The notes under the pieces: generated by a model
Told to the model about the DNA's origin: nothing
Database searches by the model: none
What the model saw: the letters and a program-made list of their open reading frames with translations, nothing else
Shown: positions 1 through 9,629 of the stretch, piece after piece
Position numbering within the stretch: the first letter of the stretch is position 1
Layout: each line of letters opens with the position of its first letter
Source: Legionella steelei
Lineage (GTDB): Bacteria; Pseudomonadota; Gammaproteobacteria; Legionellales; Legionellaceae
Assembly (NCBI RefSeq): GCF_001468005.1
Contig: NZ_LNYY01000021.1
Span: 682,637 to 746,636, forward strand
Length of the DNA stretch: 64,000 nucleotides
Direction of reading: 5' to 3'
Position numbers and translations under genes: made by a program

Positions 1-1138
1 GGGTGGCAGTGCTGATGAAATTGCTATTTTATATCGCTCCAATGCGCAATCTAGGGTCTTAGAGGAGGCGTTATTGCGCGCAGGAATTGCCTATCGTATT
101 TACGGTGGAGTACGTTTCTTTGATCGGGCGGAAGTAAAAGATGTTTTAGCTTATTTGCGTTTATTGGTTAACCACAACGATGATACAGCTTTTGAGCGGG
201 TAGTGAATTTCCCCACCCGAGGTATTGGTGAAAAGACACTCGACGATTTGCGTCATTATGCAAAATCAGAACAGTGCTCCTTGTGGCATGCTGCTAAAAC
301 CTTATTACAATCGGGTGAGATGGCACAAAGGGCTGGTTCTGCGTTATCGAAATTCATTGAATTAATTGAACAGCTTTATCAAAACACCCAATCAATGGAA
401 TTAGACGAGCAGTTATCTGTAGTGATTCAGCTGAGTGGATTGCATGCACATTTTAGCAAAATCAAAGGAGATAAATCAGAATCTCGCCTTGATAACATAC
501 AAGAATTAATCAATGCCGCAAAACAATTTCGTTATGAACAAGAAGAAGATGAAGAAATTCCTTTAATCAACGCATTTTTAGCACATGCTTCTTTGGAGGC
601 CGGAGAAATGCAGGCGGGAGAACATGAGCGCTACGTCCATTTAATGACCTTACATGCGGCTAAAGGCCTTGAATTCCCCATAGTATTTTTAGTCGGGATG
701 GAAGAAGGGGTGTTTCCAGGAAAGCAGTCTTTGGAAGAGCCTGGGCGTTTAGAAGAAGAGCGTCGTTTATGTTATGTGGGTATGACGCGTGCAATGCGTA
801 AACTGGTTTTATCTTATGCCGAAATAAGACGGCAATATGGGCGAGAAGAATATCATCGGTCTTCGCGCTTTTTAAGAGAGTTGCCTCATGAGTTACTAGA
901 TGAAGTCCGTGTCAAAGCAAAATTTCAAGCACCTGTTATCTCTCGAAATAAGCCAGCTGCCATCCCAGAAACTTCCGGATTGTCTTTAGGGCAAAGTGTA
1001 TCCCACGCGAAGTTTGGTCAGGGTGTGGTATTGGCTGTTGAGGGAAGCGGGGCACATACTCGTGTGCAAGTAAAATTCCGCGAGCACGGTGTTAAATGGC
1101 TGGTTTTAGCCTACGCGAATTTAGCTGTTGAGCTGTAA
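1..1138 (+). CDS. uvrD: DNA helicase II UvrD, C-terminal part (5' end outside window)
   Basis: The reading frame is open from base 2, so the gene began upstream of the window. UvrD is an SF1 3'-5' helicase of nucleotide-excision and mismatch repair. The visible part starts in domain 2A (YRSNAQSRVLEEALL, IYGGVRFFDRAEVKD). It contains the late helicase motifs: HAAKGLEFPIVFLVGMEEG (motif V region) and EERRLCYVGMTRA (motif VI). The end carries a small basic Tudor-like module (SHAKFGQGVVLAVEG) typical of UvrD and PcrA, as opposed to Rep. The TTG near base 74 is not the start, because conserved sequence precedes it. mutS, a partner in mismatch repair, lies at the other end of the window but is not linked. 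Confidence 0.95.
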   Translation, partial: GGSADEIAILYRSNAQSRVLEEALLRAGIAYRIYGGVRFFDRAEVKDVLAYLRLLVNHNDDTAFERVVNFPTRGIGEKTLDDLRHYAKSEQCSLWHAAKTLLQSGEMAQRAGSALSKFIELIEQLYQNTQSMELDEQLSVVIQLSGLHAHFSKIKGDKSESRLDNIQELINAAKQFRYEQEEDEEIPLINAFLAHASLEAGEMQAGEHERYVHLMTLHAAKGLEFPIVFLVGMEEGVFPGKQSLEEPGRLEEERRLCYVGMTRAMRKLVLSYAEIRRQYGREEYHRSSRFLRELPHELLDEVRVKAKFQAPVISRNKPAAIPETSGLSLGQSVSHAKFGQGVVLAVEGSGAHTRVQVKFREHGVKWLVLAYANLAVEL

Positions 1139-1162
1139 TGAACTAGCTTGCAACAAAGTCCT

Positions 1163-1191
1163 CGTCATCCCTCACGGCATTCGGGATGACG
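1163..1191. repeat. Small palindrome after uvrD
   Basis: CGTCATCCC and GGGATGACG form a 9-bp perfect inverted repeat around an 11-base loop, about 25 bases after the uvrD stop. It could act as an mRNA 3' end, but no T-run follows. It also resembles the GTCATCCC-type palindromes scattered through many genomes. Confidence 0.5.
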
Positions 1192-1433
1192 ATTTAAGAG
1201 CGACTTAGTAGGTGTAGGCTGGGCTGTTAATCCCAGCATCTGCTGAGTTAATTCGACCCTCCAAAATTCTATTATGAAGTCCGATTAACACGTATCTTAT
1301 CCATGCGGTTTCTATGAAAGAAATACTTCAGCGCATTGTTACATGCTGGGCTTAGCAGCCCAGCCTACGGTTATTTAGCTGTTTTTGTCAACGAATTACC
1401 TAACAGGCATGACGTTTTAAAAACGACTTAGTA
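1186..1433. repeat. Inverted-repeat element (type B) flanked by direct repeats
   Basis: The arms GTAGGCTGGGCTGTTAATCC (from 1214) and its near complement ending GCAGCCCAGCCTAC (to 1368) enclose about 100 bases. A roughly 25-base imperfect direct repeat (ATGACGATTTAAGAGCGACT at 1186, ATGACGTTTTAAAAACGACT at 1409, both followed by TAGTA) brackets the whole. A second copy with diverged arms and the same tail (TCAACxAATTACCTAA) lies at 54741-54925. No ORF is inside. This suggests a non-autonomous, MITE-like element. The right direct repeat overlaps the last codons of the peptidase gene. Confidence 0.65.
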
Positions 1434-3599
1434 TGGTACTGATGTGGGACTAATAATCAACGCACCCGTAATGTCTCCTGCCAGGAAGCGAAAGGCATTG
1501 AGATCGGATGAGACACCGCCAAAGGAAACAGTGAATGGATAATTAACCGTTTCTGTTGTTTGCGTTAATCGCCAAACCGAATTTACTTGCGCATAACTGC
1601 GAATGCGGAACGAACTGTCTGGACTTAAAGGAATGATTTTTGCCGCAGTATTACTGCTACCAATACCACTTTGGAACCCAACGACTTGAAATTGATTTTG
1701 TTGATTTAGTAGGACATTGAGATAGCCATCTGTAGTACTGCCTTCCTGAATTTGTGTGACCGGAATTAGGAAGTTGGTTTCACCTGGATTACTTGGCGTT
1801 GCATCATCTGGGATAAACAACACAGGTAGCCCATTAAGTAATGGCCAGCTATTCAAGTAAGGCGCTTTAGGAAAGCTAATATTCCAATCTGTTCCAGCCT
1901 GTGTTGCCGCAATTCCTTGGTATTGAATACTGGAATAACAAGGATTGGCAGGCAGTGGATTATTGTTCGCATCGAGCAAATTGGTACAATTTTCATTACC
2001 TACCGCAGCATAGAGCTCATTATAATCATTACTCAACGTCGCCGTATAATTTGTTCCATCAAATGCCAGGTTTGAAAGTATAGCGACTAATGAGCTGATA
2101 TTATTTTGGTAGAAGGTGTGATAATTACCTACTAAATTAACATACAACTGTGAGAAGAAATTAACCCCATTGATTGCTGTTACTTGAGGATATTGAGTTT
2201 CATATTGCGCTAAAATTGATGGGAAATAAACAGTTAATCCAAAAGAATCTGCGCGATCGAAACTATTTTTATAATACAGAACGGCTTGATTTACTGCAGA
2301 AACTACAGCTTGTGACGCGGCACTTAAGTTGATATCGGCAGGGAATTGGTTACTGATTCGTTGCGCAAACTCAACAAGATCCACTAAATCAGTGCTACGA
2401 TTATCCCAAACTGAAGTGGAATAATCCGCCGCTTTAAAACGACTTTTTGCAATTAACTTCCAGTTCGTAGTAGTTGTTGTATAAGGACTAAGAGCAGTAG
2501 CAAAATTCGTCATTGCCATGTTCAGATTGGACAATTGACTCGCATCTATTAATGACAAAGTAGTTGCCTCTCCCTCATTTTGCTGAGTATATCCATCAAT
2601 AATAACTCGCCCAATTTCATTTCCACCCGCATTAGGATATGTATTTAGATAAGATAGAAAAGTATCGTATTGCCAGCCTTTTCCTGGCTCCAAGTCTTCT
2701 GAACCAATAAAATAATGCATATTGGAGGCAAAACCAGCCGCTGTTTCGGCACTACCCATCAGACACGCATCAAACCCAATGATTTCAAAAAGATTCCCTG
2801 TTGTTGCCCTTACATTATTAATGACAGAGGCTAAATTATTGATGGCTATTGCCTGTGGTGGATTATTTTCATCGCCACCAAATCCGCCGTTAGGTCCACC
2901 ACCATGGTTCCAAAAAATAGTGATGTATCGTTCTGCCGGGTAATTTGCTATGCCCCATTCTAAAAAATCTTGGATTGTATTCGGCGCTGCCATTGGTACA
3001 CTGCCTAGGTCTGCTAATTCAAACAGAGAACCAGGGTAAACTATTTGTCGTTTTACAGTTAAATAACCAGGAGAGTTTGCTCCTCCCGTTTGCAATACAA
3101 CATTAATATTTTCAGTTGAGCCCACTTTTTTCATTTGATCTATGTTGAACGTAGCCAACTGATGCTTACTTTGTAAGTCTGCGCCAATAATGTAAACAAA
3201 AACGCTATATTTGGCCTTACTTACTTTTAATTTTATTGGGCTAGTTAAAGGACTACGACCACCATAATTGATACTTAAACGACGATTTATATTGCCAGTA
3301 GCGTTTTGGATCGTGACGCTAATTTCACAACTACCATTGGGAGGTAAACTATTGCCACATGTTGTAGTTGATTGAGTGACGGATGAGGATTGCGTGTCTC
3401 CATCATTAATTATTTGAATACTGCGAATAGGTAAACTACGTCGAACTACATTATTATGAATCACATAGTTTAATGTCTGTTGCTGACCAATCGCAATATT
3501 ATTAATTGTTGGGACGGAAGTAAATGAAACAGGAAGTTCAGCCCAACTCGCAGTAGAATAAAGTAATAGTAAACTTATAGGACTATAAATTCGCATCAT
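1428..3599 (-). CDS. Secreted clostripain-family (C11) cysteine peptidase
   Basis: This is a 723-residue exported protein. A signal peptide (ISLLLLYSTASWA, cleavage near residue 20) is followed by an Ig-like beta region of about 100 residues. The C11 peptidase core begins near residue 130 (FVYIIGADLQSKHQL). The family's catalytic His fits FWNHGGG (about residue 230) and the catalytic Cys fits GFDACLMGSAE (about residue 280). The loop GSEDLEPGKGW is also typical of clostripain-like proteins. These enzymes cut after basic residues. The last 200 residues look beta-rich and are not assigned. The start ATGATG has AAGGTG upstream. It lies 21 bases downstream of the barrel gene on the same strand, so the two are probably co-transcribed. 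The substrate is unknown. Confidence 0.85.
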   Translation of the reverse strand: MMRIYSPISLLLLYSTASWAELPVSFTSVPTINNIAIGQQQTLNYVIHNNVVRRSLPIRSIQIINDGDTQSSSVTQSTTTCGNSLPPNGSCEISVTIQNATGNINRRLSINYGGRSPLTSPIKLKVSKAKYSVFVYIIGADLQSKHQLATFNIDQMKKVGSTENINVVLQTGGANSPGYLTVKRQIVYPGSLFELADLGSVPMAAPNTIQDFLEWGIANYPAERYITIFWNHGGGPNGGFGGDENNPPQAIAINNLASVINNVRATTGNLFEIIGFDACLMGSAETAAGFASNMHYFIGSEDLEPGKGWQYDTFLSYLNTYPNAGGNEIGRVIIDGYTQQNEGEATTLSLIDASQLSNLNMAMTNFATALSPYTTTTTNWKLIAKSRFKAADYSTSVWDNRSTDLVDLVEFAQRISNQFPADINLSAASQAVVSAVNQAVLYYKNSFDRADSFGLTVYFPSILAQYETQYPQVTAINGVNFFSQLYVNLVGNYHTFYQNNISSLVAILSNLAFDGTNYTATLSNDYNELYAAVGNENCTNLLDANNNPLPANPCYSSIQYQGIAATQAGTDWNISFPKAPYLNSWPLLNGLPVLFIPDDATPSNPGETNFLIPVTQIQEGSTTDGYLNVLLNQQNQFQVVGFQSGIGSSNTAAKIIPLSPDSSFRIRSYAQVNSVWRLTQTTETVNYPFTVSFGGVSSDLNAFRFLAGDITGALIISPTSVPY

Positions 3600-3620
3600 G
3601 CACCTTTATATGAAATTAAG

Positions 3621-4373
3621 TTAAATTAAATAATGGATTCCCATCAACAAGGCATGGGATTCAATAGAGAAAGTCGGTGCACTAAGCGTAACTGCCTCAC
3701 CGTTTAAAATACCCTCATTACTGGCGGTTATATGTCCGTAATCGGTATAAAGGTAACCTAATGAAAAAGACAGATGCTCCGTATAATGATAGTTAATACC
3801 AGTCCCCACATTAGCAACAAAATGCGAGGTATTTTTTTTGGGTAAAGATAAGCCACCGCCCAAATCTTCTTCATTAGGAAAATCGTGATAGCGTAAGCGT
3901 GACCACCCTTCGCCAATTCCTCCTATGAGGTACAATGAAACTTGCTTATAAGTTAGAACATCCAACGACAACTGGGCCAAAAGCCGTGTATTTTCAAAAT
4001 AAACTTGATATTGGTAATTATCTAGGTTGGTTTGTTCAAATTGATCAACATTCCCATCTGTAATGTTGTCTAGAAATCCACTGTAACGAACTGCCAGTCC
4101 AACTGCTAAGGTATTAAACCAAACGGCATCATTAACCAACAAGGGTCGCTTATAATAAACCCCAAAGCCTAGCTCACCAGTAGTATTCGCATGTCCACGA
4201 CTTAAATTATCTGTTTCAATATCTGTAGGTGAGATAGTTGTCTGAGGAACATGAAACCAGCTAGGCCCACCTTCCAATACTACTTCAATGCCTGCTTGTG
4301 TATTACTGATACCTGTGCATGCTAAAAGACATGCTAAAATCGTTTTCTTATGAAATCTATACTGCCTATCCAT
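3621..4373 (-). CDS. Outer-membrane beta-barrel protein
   Basis: The 250-residue product has an N-terminal export signal ending near TGISNTQA, then alternating hydrophobic/polar strands rich in Tyr and Gly (ELGFGVYYKRPLL, SFSLGYLYTDYG). It ends in a hydrophobic strand (LLMGIHYLI). This pattern fits a small 8-10 strand barrel of the OmpA/OmpW-like superfamily, but no specific family is recognised. It sits directly upstream of the C11 peptidase with a 21-base gap, which suggests a shared transcript. Whether the barrel helps display or release the peptidase cannot be told from the sequence. Confidence 0.7.
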   Translation of the reverse strand: MDRQYRFHKKTILACLLACTGISNTQAGIEVVLEGGPSWFHVPQTTISPTDIETDNLSRGHANTTGELGFGVYYKRPLLVNDAVWFNTLAVGLAVRYSGFLDNITDGNVDQFEQTNLDNYQYQVYFENTRLLAQLSLDVLTYKQVSLYLIGGIGEGWSRLRYHDFPNEEDLGGGLSLPKKNTSHFVANVGTGINYHYTEHLSFSLGYLYTDYGHITASNEGILNGEAVTLSAPTFSIESHALLMGIHYLI

Positions 4374-4729
4374 GTTCGTCCCTGGAGCTCCGTAAATAAA
4401 AAAACAACACTTTATTCCATTTCTTTGAAAATTAATACTTTTTTATAGCTTCAAGATGCTACATGTCGTTCGGGATGTGCGAATGGCGGATTTTTTACTG
4501 AGTCATTTCTATATGAAATGCTGGATGAAACTCAAGTTAAACTAGAGTATAATTCCTGAGCTCAACTACTACATCCTGGTTGTAGTAAATCCATTATGAA
4601 TCAGGCAGTTTCTTTTGATATGAAAATTAATGTGATAATACCCTAACTATTGAATTTTCTTGATGTGGATGCTAGGGTGCCGGTTGGAAAGTTGTTGGTA
4701 TATGATAACTATTAAATAAGGGGAATTGT
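4374..4729. other. Divergent intergenic region between barrel gene and dsbA2-like gene
   Basis: These 356 AT-rich bases must hold the promoters of both flanking operons. Visible elements are a TATAAT-like box (GAGTATAATTCC, about 4546-4557) and a small inverted repeat (CTACTAC...GTAGTA, about 4565-4586). A Shine-Dalgarno AAGGGG stands just before the GTG start of the dsbA2-like gene. No ORF or RNA gene was recognised. Confidence 0.4.
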
Positions 4730-5518
4730 GTGAAATTTACAAATTTATTAACAGTAGGAGCGCTGGCAGCATCTTTAGTATCACCTGCACTTATGGCAGC
4801 AGATACCAATACAACTCCTATGTCTGATGCACAAAAAAAAGAAATTGAAAAAGTGGTGCATGACTATTTAGTAGCTAATCCAGAGGTACTTTTGGAAGCG
4901 TCACAAGCACTGCAACAAAAACAACAACAAAATATGCAACAGCAAGCACAATCTGCAATTAAAGAAAATACAGATCAATTGTTCCTAGGGAAAACTACCA
5001 TTGCAGGGAATCCAAAAGGTAATGTGACTATCGTAGAATTCTTTGATTATCAATGTATCCATTGCAAAAAAATGTCACCAATTATTGACAGTTTGATTAA
5101 GAAAGACAGTGACTTACGCGTTGTTTATAAAGAGTTCCCAATTTTTGGTAAGAGTTCTGAGTTAGCATCAAGAGCTGCTTTGGCTGCTGGTATGCAAGGT
5201 AAATACAAAGAAATGCATAATGCATTGATTTCTATTGATAAACGCTTAAACGATCAAATCGTTATGGCTACTGCCAAGTCTTTAGGTTTAGATATGAAAA
5301 AACTAAAGACTGATATGCAAAGCAAAGAAGTTACTGCTATTTTAGATGCAAACCGTGAATTAGCAGAAAAACTACACTTGATGGGTACACCTGCGTTTAT
5401 TGTTGCTTCAACGCCAAATGGACAATTTAAAGCAGGCACTGAGCCATCATTTATACCTGGTGCTGCGAGTGAAGAGTCACTGCAAGAGTTAATTAAGAAA
5501 GCAGCAGGTAATTCGTAA
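4730..5518 (+). CDS. dsbA2: DsbA2/Com1-type thiol-disulfide oxidoreductase
   Basis: The 262-residue exported protein has a signal peptide (SLVSPALMAA, cut near residue 24). A Gln-rich helical segment follows (QQKQQQNMQQQAQ, about residues 65-77), then a thioredoxin/DsbA domain. The active site is CIHC in FFDYQCIHCKKM and the cis-Pro loop is GTPAF. The N-terminal helical segment before the catalytic domain matches Com1/DsbA2 proteins of Legionella and Coxiella. In Legionella the DsbA2 type is known as a dimeric oxidase/isomerase needed for folding Dot/Icm parts. The start is GTG with AAGGGG seven bases upstream. glyQS follows on the same strand after a REP-like element. The exact paralog assignment is less sure than the family. 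Confidence 0.85.
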   Translation: MKFTNLLTVGALAASLVSPALMAADTNTTPMSDAQKKEIEKVVHDYLVANPEVLLEASQALQQKQQQNMQQQAQSAIKENTDQLFLGKTTIAGNPKGNVTIVEFFDYQCIHCKKMSPIIDSLIKKDSDLRVVYKEFPIFGKSSELASRAALAAGMQGKYKEMHNALISIDKRLNDQIVMATAKSLGLDMKKLKTDMQSKEVTAILDANRELAEKLHLMGTPAFIVASTPNGQFKAGTEPSFIPGAASEESLQELIKKAAGNS

Positions 5519-5540
5519 GTCATCATAGTATGTAAAAAAG

Positions 5541-5620
5541 AACCTGGGTGAAGCGAAGCGGAGCCCAGGTTATGCGTGGTACAAATTTCCCGGGTTCCAC
5601 TTCGCTTCACCCTGGCTACA
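5541..5620. repeat. REP-like palindrome (type A) between dsbA2-like gene and glyQ
   Basis: AACCTGGGTGAAGCGAAGCG pairs imperfectly with CTTCGCTTCACCCTGGCTAC about 40 bases on. It is one of about nine paired copies in the window of the GTAGCCTGGGT/ACCCAGGCTAC family. It ends only 12 bases before the glyQ start. Confidence 0.75.
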
Positions 5621-5631
5621 TTGAGATTTTC

Positions 5632-6543
5632 ATGACAAAACCATCTACTTTTCAGGACATTATTCTCACTTTGCAGCAATATTGGGCTGCTCAAGGATGT
5701 GTAATTTTACAACCTTTTGATATGGAAGTTGGTGCGGGTACTTTTCATCCGGCTACTTTCTTAAGGGCAATAGGACCTGAGCCATGGTCGGCTGCTTATG
5801 TACAGCCATCTCGAAGACCGACTGATGGTCGTTATGGAGACAACCCTAATCGGGTACAACATTATTATCAATTTCAAGTGGTACTTAAGCCATCTCCTTT
5901 AGACATACAAGATAAATATCTGGATTCGTTACGTGCTCTAGGTGTTGATCCTTTGGCTGATGACATTCGTTTTGTTGAGGACAACTGGGAATCACCAACT
6001 TTAGGTGCTTGGGGTCTCGGTTGGGAAGTCTGGCAAAACGGTATGGAGGTATCTCAGTTTACTTATTTCCAGCAAGCAGGTGGTTTGGCATGTAAGCCAG
6101 TAACTGGTGAGTTGACTTACGGTTTAGAGCGTTTGGCTATGTATATATTGGGAGTCGATAATTTATTCGATCTTCCCTGGAGTAATACAGCAAATGGTGT
6201 AATCACTTATGGGAATGTGTTTCATCAAAATGAAGTAGAGATGTCTGCTTATAATTTCGAACATGCTAATGTCGAGGAATTATTTAAGCAGTTTGATTAT
6301 TATGAGGCTGAGGCACAAAAATTAATTGCGTTACAATTACCATTACCAGCTTATGAAATGGTAATCAAAGCATCGCATTCATTTAATTTACTTGATGCAC
6401 GTAAAGCGATCTCCGTGACTGAAAGACAGCGATATATTTTACGCGTACGACATTTATCAAGAGCAGTAGCGCAAGCATATTATCAAGTGCGCGAAGCTTT
6501 AGGCTTCCCTATGCTTAACCAAAAGGTGTGTGATGGTCAATGA
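5632..6543 (+). CDS. glyQ: Glycine--tRNA ligase alpha subunit
   Basis: This is the catalytic subunit of the heterotetrameric (alpha2beta2) class II glycyl-tRNA synthetase. From ATG 5632 the product is 303 residues, the usual GlyQ length, beginning [18 protein letters not shown]. Conserved segments include [33 protein letters not shown] and [12 protein letters not shown]. An in-frame start about 84 bases earlier is rejected because that extension would be encoded by the REP-like element. The 3' end overlaps glyS by 11 bases, which implies translational coupling. Confidence 0.97.
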   Translation: MTKPSTFQDIILTLQQYWAAQGCVILQPFDMEVGAGTFHPATFLRAIGPEPWSAAYVQPSRRPTDGRYGDNPNRVQHYYQFQVVLKPSPLDIQDKYLDSLRALGVDPLADDIRFVEDNWESPTLGAWGLGWEVWQNGMEVSQFTYFQQAGGLACKPVTGELTYGLERLAMYILGVDNLFDLPWSNTANGVITYGNVFHQNEVEMSAYNFEHANVEELFKQFDYYEAEAQKLIALQLPLPAYEMVIKASHSFNLLDARKAISVTERQRYILRVRHLSRAVAQAYYQVREALGFPMLNQKVCDGQ

Positions 6544-8605
6544 TTTTATTTTTGAATTAGGTTGTGAAGAGTTACCTTCTGGTTCGGTTTGGCCTCTAGC
6601 TGATGAGTTTGCGAATCAATTATTAGCTGCATTAGATAAAGCACAATTAGGGTATGGAGCTGTAAAGCGTTTTGCATCACCGAGACGTATCGCGGTCGCT
6701 ATTTTTGATTTGCAAGCAGAACAAAAAAGCCAAAGCGTGACACGCCGAGGTCCTGCATTCGCTGCAGCATATGACAAGGAAGGCAAGCCTACTCCGGCGT
6801 TACTTGGCTTTGCGAAATCATGTGGTGTGGACGTAGAGAAACTTTCACGAATCGAAACAGACAAAGGCGATTGGATTGTCTATGAAACACTAAGCCAGGG
6901 TAATAAAACAAAAGATTTATTACCTGCATTAATTAGCCAATCTCTAGCTGCGTTGCCGATTGCTAAGCCCATGCGTTGGGGAGCAGGGGACGAGGAGTTT
7001 GCTCGACCTGTTCATTGGGCGGTGATGCTTTACGGTGATATCGTAATTGAGCATTCTATTTTGGGAATCAACAGTGCTCGCAACAGTAGAGGGCACCGTT
7101 TTCACCATCCACAATCTATTGTAATTAATTCGGCACAAAGCTATGAGTCACAAATGAGAGAAGCCTTTGTTATTGCTGATTTTGCCATCAGAAAACAAAT
7201 GATTAAACAACAGGTAGAAGACTTGGCTGCGTCCATTCAAGCGACAGCAATTATGCCTGTAGATTTGCTTGACGAAGTTACTTCAATTGTTGAATGGCCT
7301 CAGGCTTTAATGGCGAATTTTGAAAAAGAGTTCCTTGAGGTTCCAGCCGAATCATTAATTGCTTCGATGCAATCACATCAAAAATGCTTTGCACTGAAGG
7401 ATAAGCAAGGGAAGTTACTGCCCCATTTTATCACCGTTTCTAATATTGCCAGTTCTAATCCCAAGCAAGTTATTTTAGGAAATGAAAAAGTGATGCGTGC
7501 TCGTTTAAGTGATGCTGCATTCTTTTTTAGACAGGATAAAAAGCTGCCTTTAAGTCAGCATATTGCAGGCACAGAACAAGTAGTTTTCCAAGCAAAATTG
7601 GGAAGCTTACAGGATAAAGCATTACGAGTTGAAGCGTTGATGACGTATTTAAGTCCAGCGCTGCATTTAAATATAAACCAGGCTCAACGTGCCGCACAGT
7701 TAAGCAAGTGCGATTTGTTGACAGGAATGGTTGGTGAGTTTCCTGAGTTGCAGGGGTTAATGGGATATTATTACGCACTGAACGATGGGGAAGAACCAAC
7801 TGTTGCACATGCTTTAAATGAGCAATACATGCCACGTTTTGCTGCAGATGATCTGCCTGAATCTGATTTAGGGCTGGCCTTATCTTTAGCCGACAGAATT
7901 GATACTTTGGTTGGTATTTTTGCCATAGGCCAAAAACCTTCTGGGGTAAAAGATCCATTTAAATTGCGTCGTCATGCTTTGGCTGTAGTGCGTCTATTGA
8001 TTGCAACGCCAGCTCAGCTCAATTTAAGTACATTGATTGAGCAAGCAATTGTTCACTATGGAGCACGAATATCTGTTGAACCCCATTTACTGGATGAATT
8101 GAAAACTTTTATTCTGGAGCGTTTACAATCTTATTATCAAGGCCAAGGCTTAAGTGTCGATTTGGTTCATGCCGTACGAGCACGTCAAGATGACTGGTTG
8201 TATGATTTAGACAAGCGTTTGGCTGCCTTACAGTTATTTGTTAAACTGCCGGAAGCCTCTTCGCTTTCTGCTGCGTGCAAACGGGTGAACAATTTGCTTT
8301 CTCAAGCAGGAAGACACTCTTTGTCGTCGGTCAATGAACAACTTCTTGAAGAAGGCCCGGAGAAGTTTTTATATGTCCACATCAATCAAATTGCGCAAGC
8401 AGTAGAACCTCTATACCGTTCTGCTGACTATGGAGCGCTGCTGAAATTACTTGCTAGTCTTAAGGAACCAGTAGATCTTTTCTTTGATAAAGTCATGGTA
8501 ATGGTTGAGGATCAAACAATAAAAGCCAACCGCTTAGCTCTTCTGGCGTCTTTACAGGATTTATTGCAAGGAGTTGCTGATATTTCATTGTTACAGATTG
8601 GATAA
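6533..8605 (+). CDS. glyS: Glycine--tRNA ligase beta subunit
   Basis: The beta subunit carries tRNA recognition and an HD-like/DALR-type C-terminus. The product is 690 residues, as is usual for GlyS, and opens with [13 protein letters not shown]. Family segments include [36 protein letters not shown]-type [16 protein letters not shown] and [15 protein letters not shown]. The ATG at 6533 is preferred over the GTG at 6530 because AAAGG lies seven bases before it. It overlaps glyQ by 11 bases and is followed by a type A palindrome. Confidence 0.97.
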   Translation: MVNDFIFELGCEELPSGSVWPLADEFANQLLAALDKAQLGYGAVKRFASPRRIAVAIFDLQAEQKSQSVTRRGPAFAAAYDKEGKPTPALLGFAKSCGVDVEKLSRIETDKGDWIVYETLSQGNKTKDLLPALISQSLAALPIAKPMRWGAGDEEFARPVHWAVMLYGDIVIEHSILGINSARNSRGHRFHHPQSIVINSAQSYESQMREAFVIADFAIRKQMIKQQVEDLAASIQATAIMPVDLLDEVTSIVEWPQALMANFEKEFLEVPAESLIASMQSHQKCFALKDKQGKLLPHFITVSNIASSNPKQVILGNEKVMRARLSDAAFFFRQDKKLPLSQHIAGTEQVVFQAKLGSLQDKALRVEALMTYLSPALHLNINQAQRAAQLSKCDLLTGMVGEFPELQGLMGYYYALNDGEEPTVAHALNEQYMPRFAADDLPESDLGLALSLADRIDTLVGIFAIGQKPSGVKDPFKLRRHALAVVRLLIATPAQLNLSTLIEQAIVHYGARISVEPHLLDELKTFILERLQSYYQGQGLSVDLVHAVRARQDDWLYDLDKRLAALQLFVKLPEASSLSAACKRVNNLLSQAGRHSLSSVNEQLLEEGPEKFLYVHINQIAQAVEPLYRSADYGALLKLLASLKEPVDLFFDKVMVMVEDQTIKANRLALLASLQDLLQGVADISLLQIG

Positions 8606-8615
8606 TGGATTTTTT

Positions 8616-8704
8616 GTAGCCTGGGTGTAGCGTAGCGGAACCCGTTTCTGGATTAAAAATAAAATTTCCTAATCCTGGGTTCCGCTTCGCTGCACCCAGG
8701 CTAC
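8616..8704. repeat. REP-like palindrome (type A) after glyS
   Basis: This is a complete pair: GTAGCCTGGGTGTAGCGTAG at one end and TTCGCTGCACCCAGGCTAC at the other, with a 30-base AT-rich centre. It begins ten bases after the glyS stop and could fold into the 3' end of the glyQS mRNA. Confidence 0.8.
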
Positions 8705-8780
8705 AAAACTAATTTAGGCTGTAACTTACTGTCATTCCTGTACAGGCGGGAATCCATTATAAATCTTGTTGGCTATCAAT

Positions 8781-9503
8781 ATGATCACTATTTCAGCTGT
8801 AGGCTACGAACATGAAGCCTTGCACGATAAGGCAAAAGCTTTAGCAGAAGAATTGAATTTTGCTTTAGATAAAGATGCTGGTCTTTGCCTTTTTGTCGCT
8901 GAAGAAAGACTGTCCTTGAAAATACCTGGTTTTTCTCCCATCTTTGCTGAATTCGGTGCCGCTTTTTGGAGTAAAAGAAAATCTGAAGGAAAAAAGCAAG
9001 GGTTAGTACGTGCCTGTAAACCGTCTGCTGGGCTTAAGATTATTGATGCAACTGCTGGTTGGGGGCGTGATTCTGCTGTTTTGGCCAGCTTTGGCGCTGA
9101 GGTATTGATGCTTGAACGCCATCCAGTGATGGCATCCCTATTATTAGATGCTTTATTACATAGAAGTGAGTTAGACCAACAACAATTGAATTTGCAGTTT
9201 CATGCGGAAGATGCCTATTCTTATTTAAATTCATTAGATGCAGCGAACTATCCCGACGTTATTTATATTGATCCTATGCATCCTGAGCGCAATAAATCGG
9301 CATTAGTAAAAAAGGAAATGCAAGCGTTACAACAAATAATTGGCCCAGATGACGATGCACTAAGGTTAATTCAATTGGCGATAAATCGTACGAAACAAAA
9401 AGTGGTTGTAAAATGGCCGCAAAAAACAAAACCTTTATTGCCTGCAAACGCCACTGTAGAAGGTAAAACGGTTCGCTTTGATATTTATGTTCCAAATATC
9501 TAG
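8781..9503 (+). CDS. rsmJ: 16S rRNA (guanine-1516-N2)-methyltransferase RsmJ
   Basis: RsmJ (YhiQ) methylates G1516 of 16S rRNA using S-adenosylmethionine. Family hallmarks are IDATAGWGRDSAVLASFG (SAM motif I), VLMLERHPVMASLL, YIDPMHPER (motif IV) and VVVKWPQ. From the ATG at 8781 the protein has 240 residues, close to the E. coli length of 250. A TTG 15 bases upstream is possible, and neither start has a strong Shine-Dalgarno. The gene is isolated between two type A palindromes. Confidence 0.92.
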   Translation: MITISAVGYEHEALHDKAKALAEELNFALDKDAGLCLFVAEERLSLKIPGFSPIFAEFGAAFWSKRKSEGKKQGLVRACKPSAGLKIIDATAGWGRDSAVLASFGAEVLMLERHPVMASLLLDALLHRSELDQQQLNLQFHAEDAYSYLNSLDAANYPDVIYIDPMHPERNKSALVKKEMQALQQIIGPDDDALRLIQLAINRTKQKVVVKWPQKTKPLLPANATVEGKTVRFDIYVPNI

Positions 9504-9518
9504 GATAGATTAACTAAC

Positions 9519-9608
9519 GTAGCCTGGGTGCAGCGCAGCGGAACCCGGGATTAAGGGATTCATTCATATTTAGAAAACCCGGGTTTTGCTGCGCCGCACC
9601 CAGGCTAC
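9519..9608. repeat. REP-like palindrome (type A) after rsmJ
   Basis: GTAGCCTGGGTGCAGCGCAG and CTGCGCCGCACCCAGGCTAC are almost perfect complements around a 50-base centre, which itself holds CCCGGG pairs. It lies between the convergent rsmJ and PA3496-like genes. Confidence 0.8.
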
Positions 9609-9629
9609 GACTGGCCAAAGCCTACAATT

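Noticed and set aside
1186-1433. Insertion sequence
   Set aside because: The element has inverted and direct repeats but no transposase frame of any size.
5548-5631. In-frame N-terminal extension of glyQ
   Set aside because: The extra 28 residues come from a REP-like palindrome, and the ATG at 5632 gives the normal 303-residue protein.
5254-5694. 146-codon minus-strand open frame over dsbA2-like gene and glyQ start
   Set aside because: It is a shadow of two well-supported genes on the other strand and crosses a repeat.
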